From Annona cherimola (lineage: Eukaryota; Streptophyta; Magnoliopsida; Magnoliales; Annonaceae): a stretch of 64,000 nucleotides of DNA. Made by a program: the position numbers and the translations under genes. Location of the stretch: contig CM059972.1 of NCBI GenBank assembly GCA_030490835.1, positions 18,081,764 to 18,145,763 on the forward strand, written 5' to 3'. This document shows positions 24,607 through 37,230 of the stretch, piece by piece; the first letter of the stretch is position 1; each line of letters starts with the position of its first letter. Under the pieces are notes generated by a model. The model saw nothing but the letters and a program-made list of their open reading frames with translations. It made no database searches and was not told the DNA's origin.

Positions 24607-27600
24607 ATGGCAATGGCACTGGCACTGGCACGGGCGAATGTGATGGGCCTCATGACAAGTGTCCTTTTCAACGGGAGATCTATCCCATTACCAAGCTTTG
24701 CTGGGGTGAAGAAAATGAGCAGTGGAATCCGCTTCTTTTCATCGTCGTCCCCTGCTCGCGTTCACGCTTCCATCTTCGCTCTCCCGAATATTCTCATTTC
24801 CTGTTCCACTCTTCCCATCGCGGCAGGAAACCCCTTCCCTTACGGTCTCAGACCCAAACACTCTCTTTCCGTCACTGCCATGGCCGCCGCCTCCAAGGCG
24901 GAGAAAGCTCGAGTTCCTGCTGCTCTTCCGCTACCGCCGCCTCCGATCTCCAAGGCATGGAAAGTTTTAGCTCTTCGCTTCTTACTTTCATCTGCTAAAA
25001 CGCTGGAATTTGCCAGCTTCTAACTGATATGTAGTTCCCCGCCCTGTTTCATTTCGTTGCTGATTCTATACCGGGTTGATGTGGCACTTGATATCCTGGC
25101 ATTCGTTTTTTGTGGATGAGTTGGTTGCCAAGTTTATTGATGCAGAATTCAACTTACCTAACCGCACGTCTGTAACCATTGGATGTTTTCGTTGTGACTT
25201 TTCGATCAATATCCGCAATTTCAATCTATTACGTAGCACCCTTTGTTTGAGCAAATCTCGTTTCATGGATCCTGCTGGATGGCGTCGTTTTATTTTGTTT
25301 TGGAAATTGAGTGCGTTGATGTTGCCTGCTGTCACTACCTGCCACGCCCTGCTTCAGACTATAAGTGTGAATGGAAAGGAAATCAATATTGACAATGCAA
25401 TGATGAAATTATAGAAAGACTGATGTTGCTCGTCTCCGTTTGCAGTTCAAGATTGCTCTTTGCCAGTTGTCTGTGACTGCAGACAAGGAGAGGAACATCG
25501 TTCATGCTCAGAAAGCTATTGAGGAAGCCGCTGACAAGGGTGCTGTACTAATTGTCTTGCCTGTAAGTTAAAGTGTCCAGAAATAACAAGGCTTCCGTGG
25601 TTTGGAGCTCCATTCATGCTTTATGGACACGGATATCTTTTTGTTCCTCTTGAGGAGGATTATCTTCTGACATTGCTCTTGGTCCCTTTTGTGCTAGGAA
25701 ATATGGAATAGTCCATATTCAAATGACAGCTTTCCTGTTTATGCGGAGGATATTGATGTTGGGGGTAATGCGTCTCCATCACTGTCAATGTTGTCTGAAG
25801 TTGCAAGCAGAAGGCAGATAACAATAGTGGGCGGCTCCATACCAGAACGTTCAGGAGATAGGTTGTATAATACTTGCTGTGTATTGGGAACAGATGGAAA
25901 GCTGAAGGCTAAACATAGAAAGGTACTCAATGTTATTTCTAGTTGTGCTGATTTTTGGCTAGTCAAAATGTTTCTAATTCATGTGACAATGAGTATAATT
26001 GCTTCTTGTGTTGCCCTATGGTGTTCTGGTATGGCACTAGTTTGACTCCTATAATTGTTTCGATGAGGGTCTATGTTAGGACTTATTGTGCATTCAAGGT
26101 GCTACATTTTGTCCAGTGATGGAAAAAAGATGCTACAGATGATGGAAGCGATGAAGCAAGGACACCCTTTGATAAGACGGATCAAGTGTACTTGGTCTTG
26201 ATTGGGTTGAATGGGATCTGGTTTTATTGGGGCTGCCATATCACTGGAATTGCACCTGACATTTAAGATGCAATTTTATTGGGCACCAGGTACTGTTAAT
26301 ATTTATGATAAGCAAGGGTTTTGCATTGCAGATACATCTTTTTGACATTGATATTCCTGGGAAAATTACTTTCAAGGAATCAAAGACCCTTACTGCTGGG
26401 GAGACTCCTACTATTGTTGACACAGGTTTGAAATCCTTGCTTTCAGAGGTACAATCATATCATGTTTCACTCTGCATTCTCTGTGTTCGTTCTTTATTTT
26501 TTTGGTGTCTGTAGTGACTCATGAACTTCATTGTATCATGATATGTCTGGAATTTTTTTTTTTTTTTTTTTTTTTTGGGATCCATTCAAAGAAATTTCTT
26601 CCTCATTTGAGCAACAAAAAAGGCCTGCATAATTGAATGGAGATGAAAATTCCCTTCTCCCTCCCTCCTTCCCTCCCCTGCAATACCACAACCATCATGA
26701 TTGGAATGCATGTCATGCAGCATCTTGTAGCTGGTGGCAACTCTTCAGAGGAGACCGAACAGGAACATAAGAGATGAGATAGCGCTCAAGGGCAGTGGCA
26801 GGGGGTAATGTCCCAGCATAACTGGCAAATGGTACGGATAGGGACTTCATGCTAGAATGGGAAATGAGTTCCCAAAAAGAGGATCTTGGCAGTGTACTTT
26901 ATGAACTTGATGGCATTGGTGATGACAATGACCACGTGGTTGTGTCTATCCAGTGCTGCCTGCGGTAAGGATAATGCAGAGATCACCGAGATCAATGCTT
27001 CATGTAGTAGAAAGTTTCTGGGCAATTCAATAGAGGCACACAATTAGAGAGAATATAGATTTTGCAGCAAGGGAAGAAGAAGCAGTGGGGTAAGAGGAGA
27101 AGAGATGGTGTTTTGGTAGATTGAGAGGAATGAGCATTCCTGCGTTGTAGACTGTGGTACAGAAGAGATGGAGATGGGAGGGGCATTTTCATGATTTGGA
27201 GGAACATCAACGGCAGAGATTGTGTTAAGATCAACAGTGATGAACATCCAAGGTTACTATCTGCTTGAGCTCCATGGCCTATCAAGGCCTTTAGGGTGTA
27301 AGATTATGTGGAGGAATGGGGATGGCTCCATGGCATATAGATGCTATGGATTTGGTGTTGGTAGGAAGCAGAGGTCCTGCCCAAAAAATAAACTGCATGT
27401 TAACATACCATTTGAGCTGGTCAGACAGACCCTGCTGATTCTGTCATCATCTACTATTTGTTAAAACAGATTTTTAATCTCTTTGTTTATATTTTCTGAT
27501 ATTATATTTTAGGCAGTCTTTACGCTTTCCTCTTGCAACTGTTCGTAAATTTTCACATGCTTCTAAGTAAATGGCTTTTGTTGGTGAGAAAATCTTTAAT

Positions 27601-30600
27601 GGATTGGAGTTATGAGAGGTCTTCATTTTTTTGGCTTTTTGTTACTTGTCTTTGCATTTAATAATTTGTTACTACCTTCCAAGGAAAAATTAGATAAAGA
27701 CTTGTATTCCATTGTTGGTGCAATGAGAACTGGTTATTTCATCAATTCATCTGGTAGTGTTACTTACCTTCCGAGTGATGATGCAGAGAGGTTTTTGGAT
27801 TGTTTGTATATTTTTAATGCATTATGGCTCTTACGATTTGTGCATGTTTAATGCATTATAACTCTTATGGTTGTTGCAATGCATTAGAATGGTACTTTCG
27901 TTTAAAATATTTATTCAAAATTTGGATGCAGAGGTAGGACGTATTGGTATAGGCATCTGTTATGATGTCCGCTTTCAAGAATTAGCAATGCTGTATGGAG
28001 CAAGAGGTCTGTTTCTTTTGTCTATGGATTTTTGTTTCTTATGCGTATCTTAATTTCTGCTCAATACTTCTCTTTCTTTAGTTACAATCGTGGTGCTTCA
28101 AACACATGGCATATTTTCACTTGTTTTTATTGCTGTAAATGAGGGGCTCTGGCTAATGGCTCTTGACAAATTCGAAGGTCAAAATCCACGCTTATGCATG
28201 AATGAGACACACTTAAACTCTGAGTTGGCTTGGCTTGGCTTGGCTGTCTTAATATCCTAGCTGTGGCTTGATTCTAGCTTCAGCTTGGTTCATAAGTGCA
28301 TAGTAAATGAGGCAAGCATATATAAATCAGCAAAATTTCGATTATATGTTTCGTAGGTGTAGCTTGAAATTCGGGCTCCTAATCCAAGCTTCGACTTGAC
28401 TAGTGTAGCTCGGTTCCTTTACATGTCTACTATTTCCATATTGTATGTTTTTGTTCAAAAATCTGTGGTTGTCATTTCAACCAGGTGCTCACTTGATATG
28501 CTATCCTGGCGCATTTAACATGACAACTGGTCCATTGCACTGGGAATTGCTGCAGAGGGCAAGGTAATGTACTAACATTCTGGTTCTTATCATAAAACAA
28601 ACTGTATCTGCTGCTTGATCTGCAATTCTTTCTTGTGGAATGTTTCTGGTTGGAGATGATGTTTTAGAATAAAATATGAAATTTGAGAAACCGAAGACAT
28701 TCTTGTGAAGAATACTTCATAATATGGGGAATTTTCTTTGTTGGATAGGCCACATGAAGCGATATTAATACAATTTTAACTGTTTATGACAATCTGATAG
28801 TAATCTTTATTGGAAGTATGTTTTTTTTTTTTTAATGAAACTTTGAATTTTCGATATTGGTTCAGTAACCAATTATCTGAAAATGCTGTTTTATAATGAA
28901 GTTTGATTACTTTTCCCTTTTTTTTTTTAATATGTCAGAGTCACACAACCCATTTATGAAAGAAATACAAAATATTTTGTTGAGACCGCTGTAAGAATGT
29001 CACTGTAGGCTTCCTATCATATGCAATTTCTGTTTGGAGTTCAAAAGAAGGCATATAGAATTAACATTATGCTGTAATATTATCTTAATGACACTCTAGG
29101 AAAGCATTAATTAATTTATTTCCTGCTTGTTTTGAAAATTCTACTGTTTTTGGCATCTGTGAGGCTCTTACAGCATACTATTTCATTCGTTCTGATGCAT
29201 AAATCTGTTTTCGCATGACAGGGCTGCAGATAATCAGGTATCTTCATGGAGCCAAGTGCCTTCAATATGATGGATAAGTTAGTTTGAATTGGCTCCGAAG
29301 AAAATATATGCCTGTCTCCTTGCATAGTGAAATATGCTTGTATACTATGTTTTCAGATAGCAAATGTGCCTGGCTAGACTCTCCGCCTAGAATGAAACGT
29401 GATATTTTAGAAAGTGAGCCAGAAATCTTTTTGCAGTAAACCAAGGACCTTACTTGCACAAATTTGAGGACTAGAATCTCATTAGTTGCTGTTTTGAGTA
29501 TCCTGCAATGTGGTCCGTGAATCATTATGGTTTAGCAAAAAATATATCTAGGGGGCTAGATATTTTTAGCATCATTCTCTTAGACACATCAAATGTGCAG
29601 TCCTTATTGGACCTAAAGTTTGCAATTCATAGTCTTTGCATGGGGAGTTCGTTTTTCCTTAATGGAAGATACGATGTATTCTGCCCCAAAATTTTGGTTA
29701 TTGTTGAGGCATCTGTTTGATAGCAACTATTGGTTGTAATTTCCAATTCTGTCCAAATGGCTTGCTTAATTTATGATGGAGAGTACTAAGTTTGATGGCA
29801 TGGGCTCCTTGTTCCTTAAAGGATGCAAGGGCATTCATCTAGTTTAATTTGCAGGTCAGGGGAAGAAAGTGCATTCTTTGGATTGGCTATAGTAGTATTT
29901 TGAATATTAGTTCTGGTGTCTTTTTAAAATTTGGATTTAGCAAGCATACAGCTTTGTACTTTTGTGTCTCTTGCATGACAGTTATACGTGGCCACATGTT
30001 CACCAGCTCGAGATCCCAGGGCTGGTTACGTTGCTTGGGGTCACTCTACTCTTGTTGGACCAGTAAGTGGATGCTGAATCTAGAACTCTTTTGACATTCT
30101 GAAAATTATGCAAGCTTTTTGGGACTGTTCATCATGTAGGTTAGCATGAATGTGCTGCTGCATGATTTTTTTTAGTCAGATAATAATTTTGAAAATTACC
30201 ATGTACTGAATGACGGGCTGTGATCTCCACAAGGAGACTGATAATGAGCATGTCAGCTTACAAAGATGAAAATTCATGGTAAAAGACCACGAGACACGTG
30301 TTTCTGCAAATCATTTTCTTCATCTTCTAATTTTGGAGGGCAAAAGAATAATGAGAGAAGGTTATTGAGCAATTCATTTGGCAAGTTTCTAACAGACATA
30401 ACCCAAAGTCAAAAGGGAAAAAAGGATTATAAAGGACAGAAGATAGAAAAAAAATGGTGTCACCCTTCCTATTCTTAGTAACAGATCTGCTAGAGTTTCT
30501 CTAGCCTCTAGGCAATGATGTGGAATACTGAAGGTGAGAAAGTACTAAATTTAACGTACATATGATTTGCGATGGCAGAATCAATAATTCTGGGTGTATA

Positions 30601-32074
30601 AACAGAAGAAACTAGTTTTATCTTAAGTAATTTGTCTGTACAAAAGATGGTGTGAAATGATGCTCGAGAAACTTTAGAATATTCGTATCAGTCTTCTGAT
30701 CTGCTGGATTAGTAGAACTAGAATCAAGATTGTAACACTTCAGGCACATGGGCTTATTCTCGAAGTAACCCAAGATCGAGAGTTTTGTTTGTTTTATGAA
30801 CCTCAACCATGTTGTTATAAGACTAACAACTCAGTCATTTATAAACCTAACAAAACTCAAGTCCAATTGGGGAGAGGTGTGGTTCATAAAATCAACAAAA
30901 CCCTTAGTCTTAGATTTGAGTGTTGCTAGTTGCAGATGCAAGAGTACCAAATGCTGAGGCAAACGGACAATACCTTCATAGTGAGACCTTGCGTCGAGGG
31001 TGTTACAAAGATGATCAGATATCATTGCATTTGCAAATTGAGGGAGGTTACCTACCAAATCCCAGCAAGTCTCACAAATATGATTATCTACCTGACAATG
31101 AGTGCACTTGTGAGGTGGACACACCTCCAACTCTCCTTGACCACCATGGCTACTACAACCACTGCTTATCACCTTTGCCTGTCTGAAAAGTCTGCATCAG
31201 AAGAGCAGGTCTACCCCTCACGAGGGACACTCATTCTGAGAACAAGAATGATCGGAAGATAAATGTTGCAAAACCTAGGGAAATATGATGTGGTTGTGTC
31301 CCCTTGGATCTGAGACTGAAAAATGTATCCAATTCTGGTTTCAGATTAGCTAAGAATTTGAGCACTGCGATTGGTTCCCTATTTTTTTGGTGCATTTCAT
31401 GAACATCATTTGGAATCAGCAGCACAACATTTAACTTGTCATGCACACTTCGGTTCTGCAAAGGTACTTTTCAACAGTTTTCTTGTCACTGACCATACTC
31501 CAAGCATAAATCAGACACAAATCATGTCAAATTACCAGAACACAACAATTCAACATGCTCCCTCATTTGCATGCATGTATCAAGGTGAGTGCACATGTCA
31601 GTGATTTGTAGAACTGGGCAACCGAGTGAGCGTACGAGCCCATATCCGCATTTTACACAATGCTATTCTGGGATTTGAAATATAATCTCTTATTTGGTCA
31701 ACCTTCACAGAAGCTCATTAAGCTGTCAGGCTTTATTTACTTTCAGAACTAGGGAAACTTCCTGGGTTTGCTGGTTTGTGGCATTATATATTGAGTCTCT
31801 TTTTCTGTTTTCTGTTCAGTTTGGCGAAGTCATTGCAACAACTGAACACGATGAAGCAATAGTCATAGCAGAGATTGATTATTCATTAATTGAACTCAGA
31901 AGGTTATGTGTGTTCTAATTAATAACTGATGCATTGAATTTCATGGTTTTTAATTTCTTTTCTAATTTTTCCTCCTGTTTGCATCTTATCCCATGCAGAG
32001 CAAACCTTCCGATACAGAATCAAAGGCGAGGGGATTTGTATCAATTGGTTGATGTCCAAAGGCTTGCTTCTTAA
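24607..32074 (+). CDS. NLP3: Omega-amidase, plastid-type (Nit2/NLP3-like)
   Basis: Ten exons: 24607-24954, 25446-25562, 25698-25922, 26332-26425, 27932-28006, 28485-28563, 29222-29237, 29982-30062, 31820-31902 and 31999-32074; 1194 nt, 397 aa. It belongs to the carbon-nitrogen hydrolase superfamily. The family hydrolyses alpha-ketoglutaramate and alpha-ketosuccinamate to 2-oxoacids and ammonia. The triad is visible: E156 ([12 protein letters not shown]), K230 (KHRK|IHLFDID) and C271 (IGICYD). Other family marks are [56 protein letters not shown] and YQLVDVQRL. The first ~85 residues are rich in S, A and R and fit a chloroplast transit peptide; [13 protein letters not shown] marks where cytosolic homologues begin. 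Exon 7 is only 16 nt. All introns are GT-AG except perhaps the first: the donor that gives the family sequence ISK|FKIAL is aag|gcatgg (GC-AG). A GT donor 9 nt later would add AWK. Intron 8 holds antisense Copia gag remains. Confidence 0.93.
30618..31461 (-). mobile_element. Copia retrotransposon gag relic, antisense in intron 8
   Basis: Three adjacent minus-strand frames read as pieces of a Ty1/Copia gag. One (31461-31231) has a UBN2-like stretch, [19 protein letters not shown]. The next (31172-30831) has a zinc knuckle, [14 protein letters not shown] (C-x2-C-x4-H-x4-C), followed by W and the FANA motif common in plant Copia gag. The third (30806-30618) is weaker. The frames are out of register with each other, so the gene is broken. 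No LTRs, protease or polymerase were recognised. It lies wholly within intron 8 of the omega-amidase gene, in the opposite orientation. Confidence 0.62.
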
Positions 32075-32689
32075 TAGTTAACCAAGGTAGTCTCTGCAGG
32101 CTGTGGGTAAAATAAGTGGGGCAATGTTGTGTTCTGGCTGAGCTCTAGAGGTCCTGCCATTTTATCTGGATGGGCAGACATGATAGTAATGAACTGGATA
32201 GAAATCACAGTGATCCACTAAAAAACCTACTGAATCTTTGGTCTATGCTGAATGGTCTGTCTGTTTTCATTGCAGTTTCAGTTCAAGAGTTTCTAGAATT
32301 TTATTTCAATAATATCGATTTAATAAAAATATCTTTTGGGATTAGCCTAATTGTAAAAGATTTAATTCCATTTCTGATCTCTTAGGTTTATATTCTATTA
32401 TCTTCATTTTAAAAGAATCAAACTGGTCAAACCTGGACTGGACTCTTGAATCAGTTGGACAGGATCTGGTGGTTGGTTTCCTTGACTGGTGCAGATGAAA
32501 AACATTGGTCTGTCCTGATATTTATCGTGGGTCTGCTCAAATTAATTTACGATGTTTTGGGTGGCTAATAGCGTTCATAATATTCTCAAATAATTTTCAG
32601 CAACTGATAAACACAGTTAATTGTTACTGATTCTTTGGTTGGAAGTTGATTGTTTTGGGTCATAAACACATGGTTGATAGAGAATACAT

Positions 32690-32820
32690 CTTTTCATGGA
32701 CAGATTTCTCATATTGCACTGGTTGCTGACTGTGCTCCGCCATTTAAGATTTCCAAAGTTGTAGATCAAAGGAATAAGCATTCAGATGACTATTCATCGG
32801 CTCAGAAGCATTCCCGGTGA
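32690..32820 (+). other. Exon-like open segment downstream of the omega-amidase gene
   Basis: After a good acceptor (catggacag ending at 32702) about 38 codons stay open to a TGA at 32818-32820 (ISHIALVADCAPPFKISKVV at its start). Composition is more exon-like than the flanks. It could be an alternative last exon, a decayed exon of another gene, or chance. No family was recognised. Confidence 0.25.
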
Positions 32821-34300
32821 AAGTGAAAATTAGCAATATGAGAAGCAGGTTACATTCCAAGAGTGATTGTATCGCTGGTGGGATTGTGTAGTACTGTATT
32901 TATTGCCAAACCCTGAAATGCAGATGTATCTATAGATTTTAAGTGTGACAGAATTTTGGTAGAGGAGCAAATACATTTGAAAACCCGGATACTCACGAGC
33001 AATCGAATAGTAAGGTTACTTCTGCCTGAAAGATGGGTACTAATTGATTTCCAGCATTTGTAGATCACTCTTTCCGCGTTACTATTATTATACCTGCTTG
33101 TTGATGAGCTGAATGATTCATTCCAACTGTTAAAGTCGCCTAATGAGGATTTGATGGTATCCAAGGCAAACTGAAGGGTGGCAAAGGGCCATGATGCACC
33201 TTTTGAGTGGCCCAACTCTCCCACCTGAAAATGACGTCTCCATGTCAAGATCTGCTGCTGCTGTAAATGCAAGGCAAATGTTGGGTCGGTCACCTGGGCC
33301 ATTGTTAGCTGCCTCCAGATCAAAGAGACCACGAAAAGAGCCCACCTCGACTATTGCGTGGAATCTGTAGATCACCTGTGAAAACGACCTGCAACCATCA
33401 AGTAACACCAAGTGATCTACCCATTTGAATAAGCCTCCTCTTCGTAGTTCTTTGCATAATGCTTTGATGACATGTAGATATGCTTGTTGTAGGCCTGGTG
33501 GTAAGCATGATTTTCATCTAGAATACTAGAGCTGGTGGTCGGGCCGCTTCGTAATGCTTATCATCGGCAAAGCTATTGACTTAAGACACCCCGTTGGTTG
33601 CCATGTCCCATCGAGGTCTCAAATCATGTCCACTTATCAAGCAATTGATGAGCATAGATAATCCAATAACTCGCCCAAGTGCTACAACTGCGAATGATGT
33701 TTCACTGTACTAATCAATTTTCCTGCTGATTCTTGTCTCACATATGGCAGGCAGGCTGCCCATCAACCAACTATCGCTTACATGTTTCACTTAACAGGGG
33801 CAATGCTGTGCAAGTATTCAGCAAAGTAAGATTTTTTTTTCTTTCAATTAAAAAGAGATAGGATGGATTGCAATTTCTTGTTTCTTTAGTAGATGAAACT
33901 ACTCATGTGATTTTTATGGAGCGATTCTAAGAAAATGGTGGTGAGCCCCCCCATCCCCTCCCATACGAAAATGCTTTTAATCATGTAATCGTAGCCGGAA
34001 ATTCAAGGTGAAAAGTCAGTGCCATCTGCTTTTCCACGAGTCTATTCATCCATTCATTCACATATGACGGAGAAATAAATGTAAAGGGTGACAAATCTCG
34101 GAATCTTTTTTTTTTTTTTCGTCTTGTTATTTGTTTGAGGATTTGCTGTCCAGATGGCGCTCCAACTTCCAAGTTTGTAGATCGATGGGCGGGGGAGGGT
34201 GATGGTGAGGCCCACTTGTTTTTTTTTTTTTTCCACCTTGGATGAGCAGGCACATAACGAAAGCAAACTCTAAGAAGGGATAACGCGAGCGGGTGATGAT
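32821..34300. other. Intergenic DNA, no gene called
   Basis: A 160-codon minus-strand frame (33332-32850) has no recognisable domain and overlaps other short frames. No repeat family of this window is evident. Confidence 0.4.
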
Positions 34301-34760
34301 TAGGCCCACCTGTCTTTAGCGGCAACAAGCTGCGTCCTGTGGCGGCATTAGGAGCGAGCGAGCGTGTGTGCGTGCATGCATTCATGCCCATCCCACGTGA
34401 ATGAATGCAAGGATGCAACATTTTGGAGAGGAAGGGCACAAGCACTTGGCAATAAAAGCAAAGAGGAGGAAGGAAGGATCTGAATATGATGCTGTGACCG
34501 CTGCGCCACCCATCACTGACACGTGGCTTACACGGATGATTAAAGAGGGGCATGCGACGCACGTGATAAGTCACGCGTGGGGGCAGCTCCTTGTCTCTTT
34601 CTGCACCAGCAAAAGACACAGAAAGAAGCACAGACAGCGACGGAGAGGTGAGTTGATCGGATAGAAGAATCGTTCTTGCTTTCCTCGCTTTTATTTTTCG
34701 AAAGAGAGCTGAGGAGAGAGGAAAAGAAGTTGAAATCATCCACCACGACATCACCATTCA
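34301..34760 (+). promoter_or_regulatory. GC-richer patch with G-box/ABRE cluster
   Basis: Three ACGT-core elements lie within ~175 bases: ccacgtga (34392), gacacgtggc (34518) and gcacgtga (34559). A donor-like gagag|gtgagt follows near 34648 in purine-rich DNA. This looks like a promoter with a non-coding first exon, but no matching coding exon follows before the LINE at 35.8 kb. It may be an orphan or decayed promoter. Confidence 0.3.
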
Positions 34761-35751
34761 AATTTCTCTTACTCTCACATGTAAATTATTTTGTACAATA
34801 GAATATTGTTGAATTGAATTTTGGCATGGGATTTATAATATATAGAAGAAATAAAATCGTAGTATTTCAAGCAACGGGTCTAATAAATTCAAACTGGCCT
34901 CTTGAACACTTTTCAAATGAATCTACTCTTTTAAAACGTATCTATCGGTTCATGGGGGGTGATTTATTGTAATAGCCAAGCTCAATTGCTTGGAATTAAC
35001 CAAGTTGTCAATGTTTCGGAAGGATATATATTCCAATTGGGTGCGTGTATCAAGTGTCCTACGCAGCCAGAGCATGGGAACACATAACTCCCGGAGAAAA
35101 AGGGCCCCCCTCCCCCGCACACCTAGGGATTACCAAAACATCAATTCACCATCATCCTCCTTGCTTTGTTTCCTTTCTCTCCTCTGCTTTTGAAAAATGA
35201 AGCACTCTCCATCTCCATCTCCCTCACCAGGGACTAGCCCTCCCTCGCGGCTTTAGCAAAAGCTGCACAGCCTGCATAATCTCTACATATTGTCTCTTTC
35301 ACTTTCCTCCAGGCTATTGACAGAGATGGCCACCAGGCGGTCCTTTCGTTTTGGATCAGTGCTTTACCAATGTCAGTAAAGTACTAGTACATAAGAACAA
35401 GCCGTTTAAGGAAAGTTTAATTGTAACTTCTGCTAATCATTATAACAATGTTCAAGTAAAGTTAAATTTTAACTTTTGCTAATCATTCCGACAAATTTTT
35501 ACTTTTTAATTGTTATTTATTCTAATAAAAATATTTTTTTAATTATTTTTATAAGATATAACTGGCTTAATATTTAATGGTATTGTAAAGTTTACTCTTT
35601 TTCTAGCTCAATTGGCATTATTGATTGGAGCTGAGCAGGATGAAAAATGATACTGAAAAAGAAGTTAATCACAAGGTAACATAAATATAAGGTTTAAATA
35701 GGTAAAAATGATCAAAATTATAGTTTATTATAAAAAAAACTAAATAACAAT
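34761..35751. other. Intergenic DNA, no gene called
   Basis: A pyrimidine-rich stretch (35100-35340) resembles a plant leader sequence. It contains only very short open frames (for example 17 codons from an ATG at 35325), so no coding call is made. Confidence 0.4.
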
Positions 35752-35762
35752 AAGGTATATGT

Positions 35763-36644
35763 ATTCACGGGGTGTCAATACACAAGGAATATATTTCTGA
35801 GAGTTGTTACAATCATTGATTCTTGGGAACCAATACAGGATATTTTTCGGCGTATGGTCTCTTCAAACCGGCAGGGAGGTTTGGGTTTTTTCATTCTCTA
35901 CTGCTGGCGGGTGTGGCATATGCGCAACAAACTTTGGAAAGAGGGGGTTCAACCGAACTTTGTTAATATCGTGGAATGGTGCAAGGACTATCTTGAGCAA
36001 TATTTGAGAGCAAAATTTCTTATTTTTGATGGGACGATTGATAGGCCTCTGGTAGCTAGATGGACCAAACCACCCTGGGGTATTCTCAAGATGAATGTCG
36101 ATGCGAGGAAACATGACGACAATCACGCTTTGGGATTTGCTGCTATCATTCGAGATTCTAATGGAAGCTTCATTGCTGCAAAGGGATGGAAAAGAAGTGG
36201 TATCATGGAACCTCTATGTAGGGAGGCGACGGCCTTCATTTTGGGTCTTAAATGGGCTATTCAACAAAGGCTTAGGAATATTCAATTTGAAACGGATTCT
36301 CTTCTCCTCGTCAAATACATTTTGGAGGACGACCAGATTCTTTCACCGGCCGGAGCTATCATTGCGGAAATCAAATCCCTTCTGTCTTCCTCCAAACTTT
36401 TCACTACTCATCATGTGTTGAGACACGGCAACGCTGTGGCTCATTCCCTTGCTGATTTTGTGTCTATATCTTTTTTGGATTGTCAGGAATGGTGGGGCAA
36501 TCCTCCTCATGTTCTTTTGGAAAAACTTTGTACAGATAATTTTTTGGCAATGAATTGCTTAGGCTCTCTTATCCCATCCTCCCATCAAAGTGCTGGGGAG
36601 AGGGGATAGGGCGTGTCCGTTTTCATAAAAAAAAAAAAAAAAAA
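35763..36644 (+). mobile_element. 5'-truncated LINE, RNase H end (copy 4)
   Basis: A plus-strand LINE fragment with a poly-A tail of about 20 A, flanked by an 11-bp duplication, aaggtatatgt, at 35752-35762 and 36645-36655. The open frame (to 36609) holds a complete RNase H-like domain: D in MNVDARK, E in REATAFILGL, D in FETDSLLLV and the final D in HSLADF, then QEWWGNPP. The upstream WRVWHMRNKLW stretch is the linker between zf-RVT and RNase H. Only the first ~90 bases are out of frame. The long poly-A and clean duplication suggest a recent insertion. Confidence 0.93.
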
Positions 36645-36655
36645 AAGGTATATGT

Positions 36656-37222
36656 CAAAGCAAGCTTTTAACAATATTTTTTAATTGCAAACATGTGACT
36701 AGTGCATTTGAAAAAGAGTCTAGGCTTTGAGTCGCCACATGTGAAATTTATATCATACTATTCAGGACAATGTCTCAGTAGCTATGCTATTAGCAACATT
36801 ATTTGAAATTTTCATATAATTTCCAATGCTACTATTTTCCTTCCCGATATATTGATCTCTCGTACAATTAATTAACCAAACCCCATTCCATCGAATACAC
36901 TTTGTTCTGTTATGCATTAGAGTTCATTAGTTAAAATTTTAATTTTAAAACCGCCAAATTATTTGTCTTTATTTCGTTTGTGCTATTGCTACCTTATTAT
37001 CGTGTCAATGTTATTTCTACTCTTGCCTGCCTTTATGGCCAATCTGACGGCAGCTTATCTCTATTTGGACGTTCAGCGAACTGATCAAATGGGTTCTTTG
37101 AAATATGTCATTAGGATAGGAAAGAAAACCGTCTTCTTCAGGGTTATATTATTGCTAAATACGTACCTAGATTTTGTCCTACAATCCTTACTCCGATCCT
37201 ATAATAAGAAAGCCTTCCTTCC
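36656..37222. other. Intergenic DNA, no feature seen
   Basis: AT-rich and without a recognised gene or repeat. A 102-codon frame (36963-37271) runs into the neighbouring MITE and shows no domain. Confidence 0.4.
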
Positions 37223-37230
37223 ACTGACTC

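Noticed and set aside
32850..33332. 160-codon minus-strand frame downstream of the omega-amidase gene
   Set aside because: No recognisable motif and no supporting splice or promoter signals.
33981..34757. 258-codon minus-strand open frame
   Set aside because: No domain, low-complexity lysine runs from poly-T tracts, and it overlaps a promoter-like region with other frames open as well. It is probably chance.
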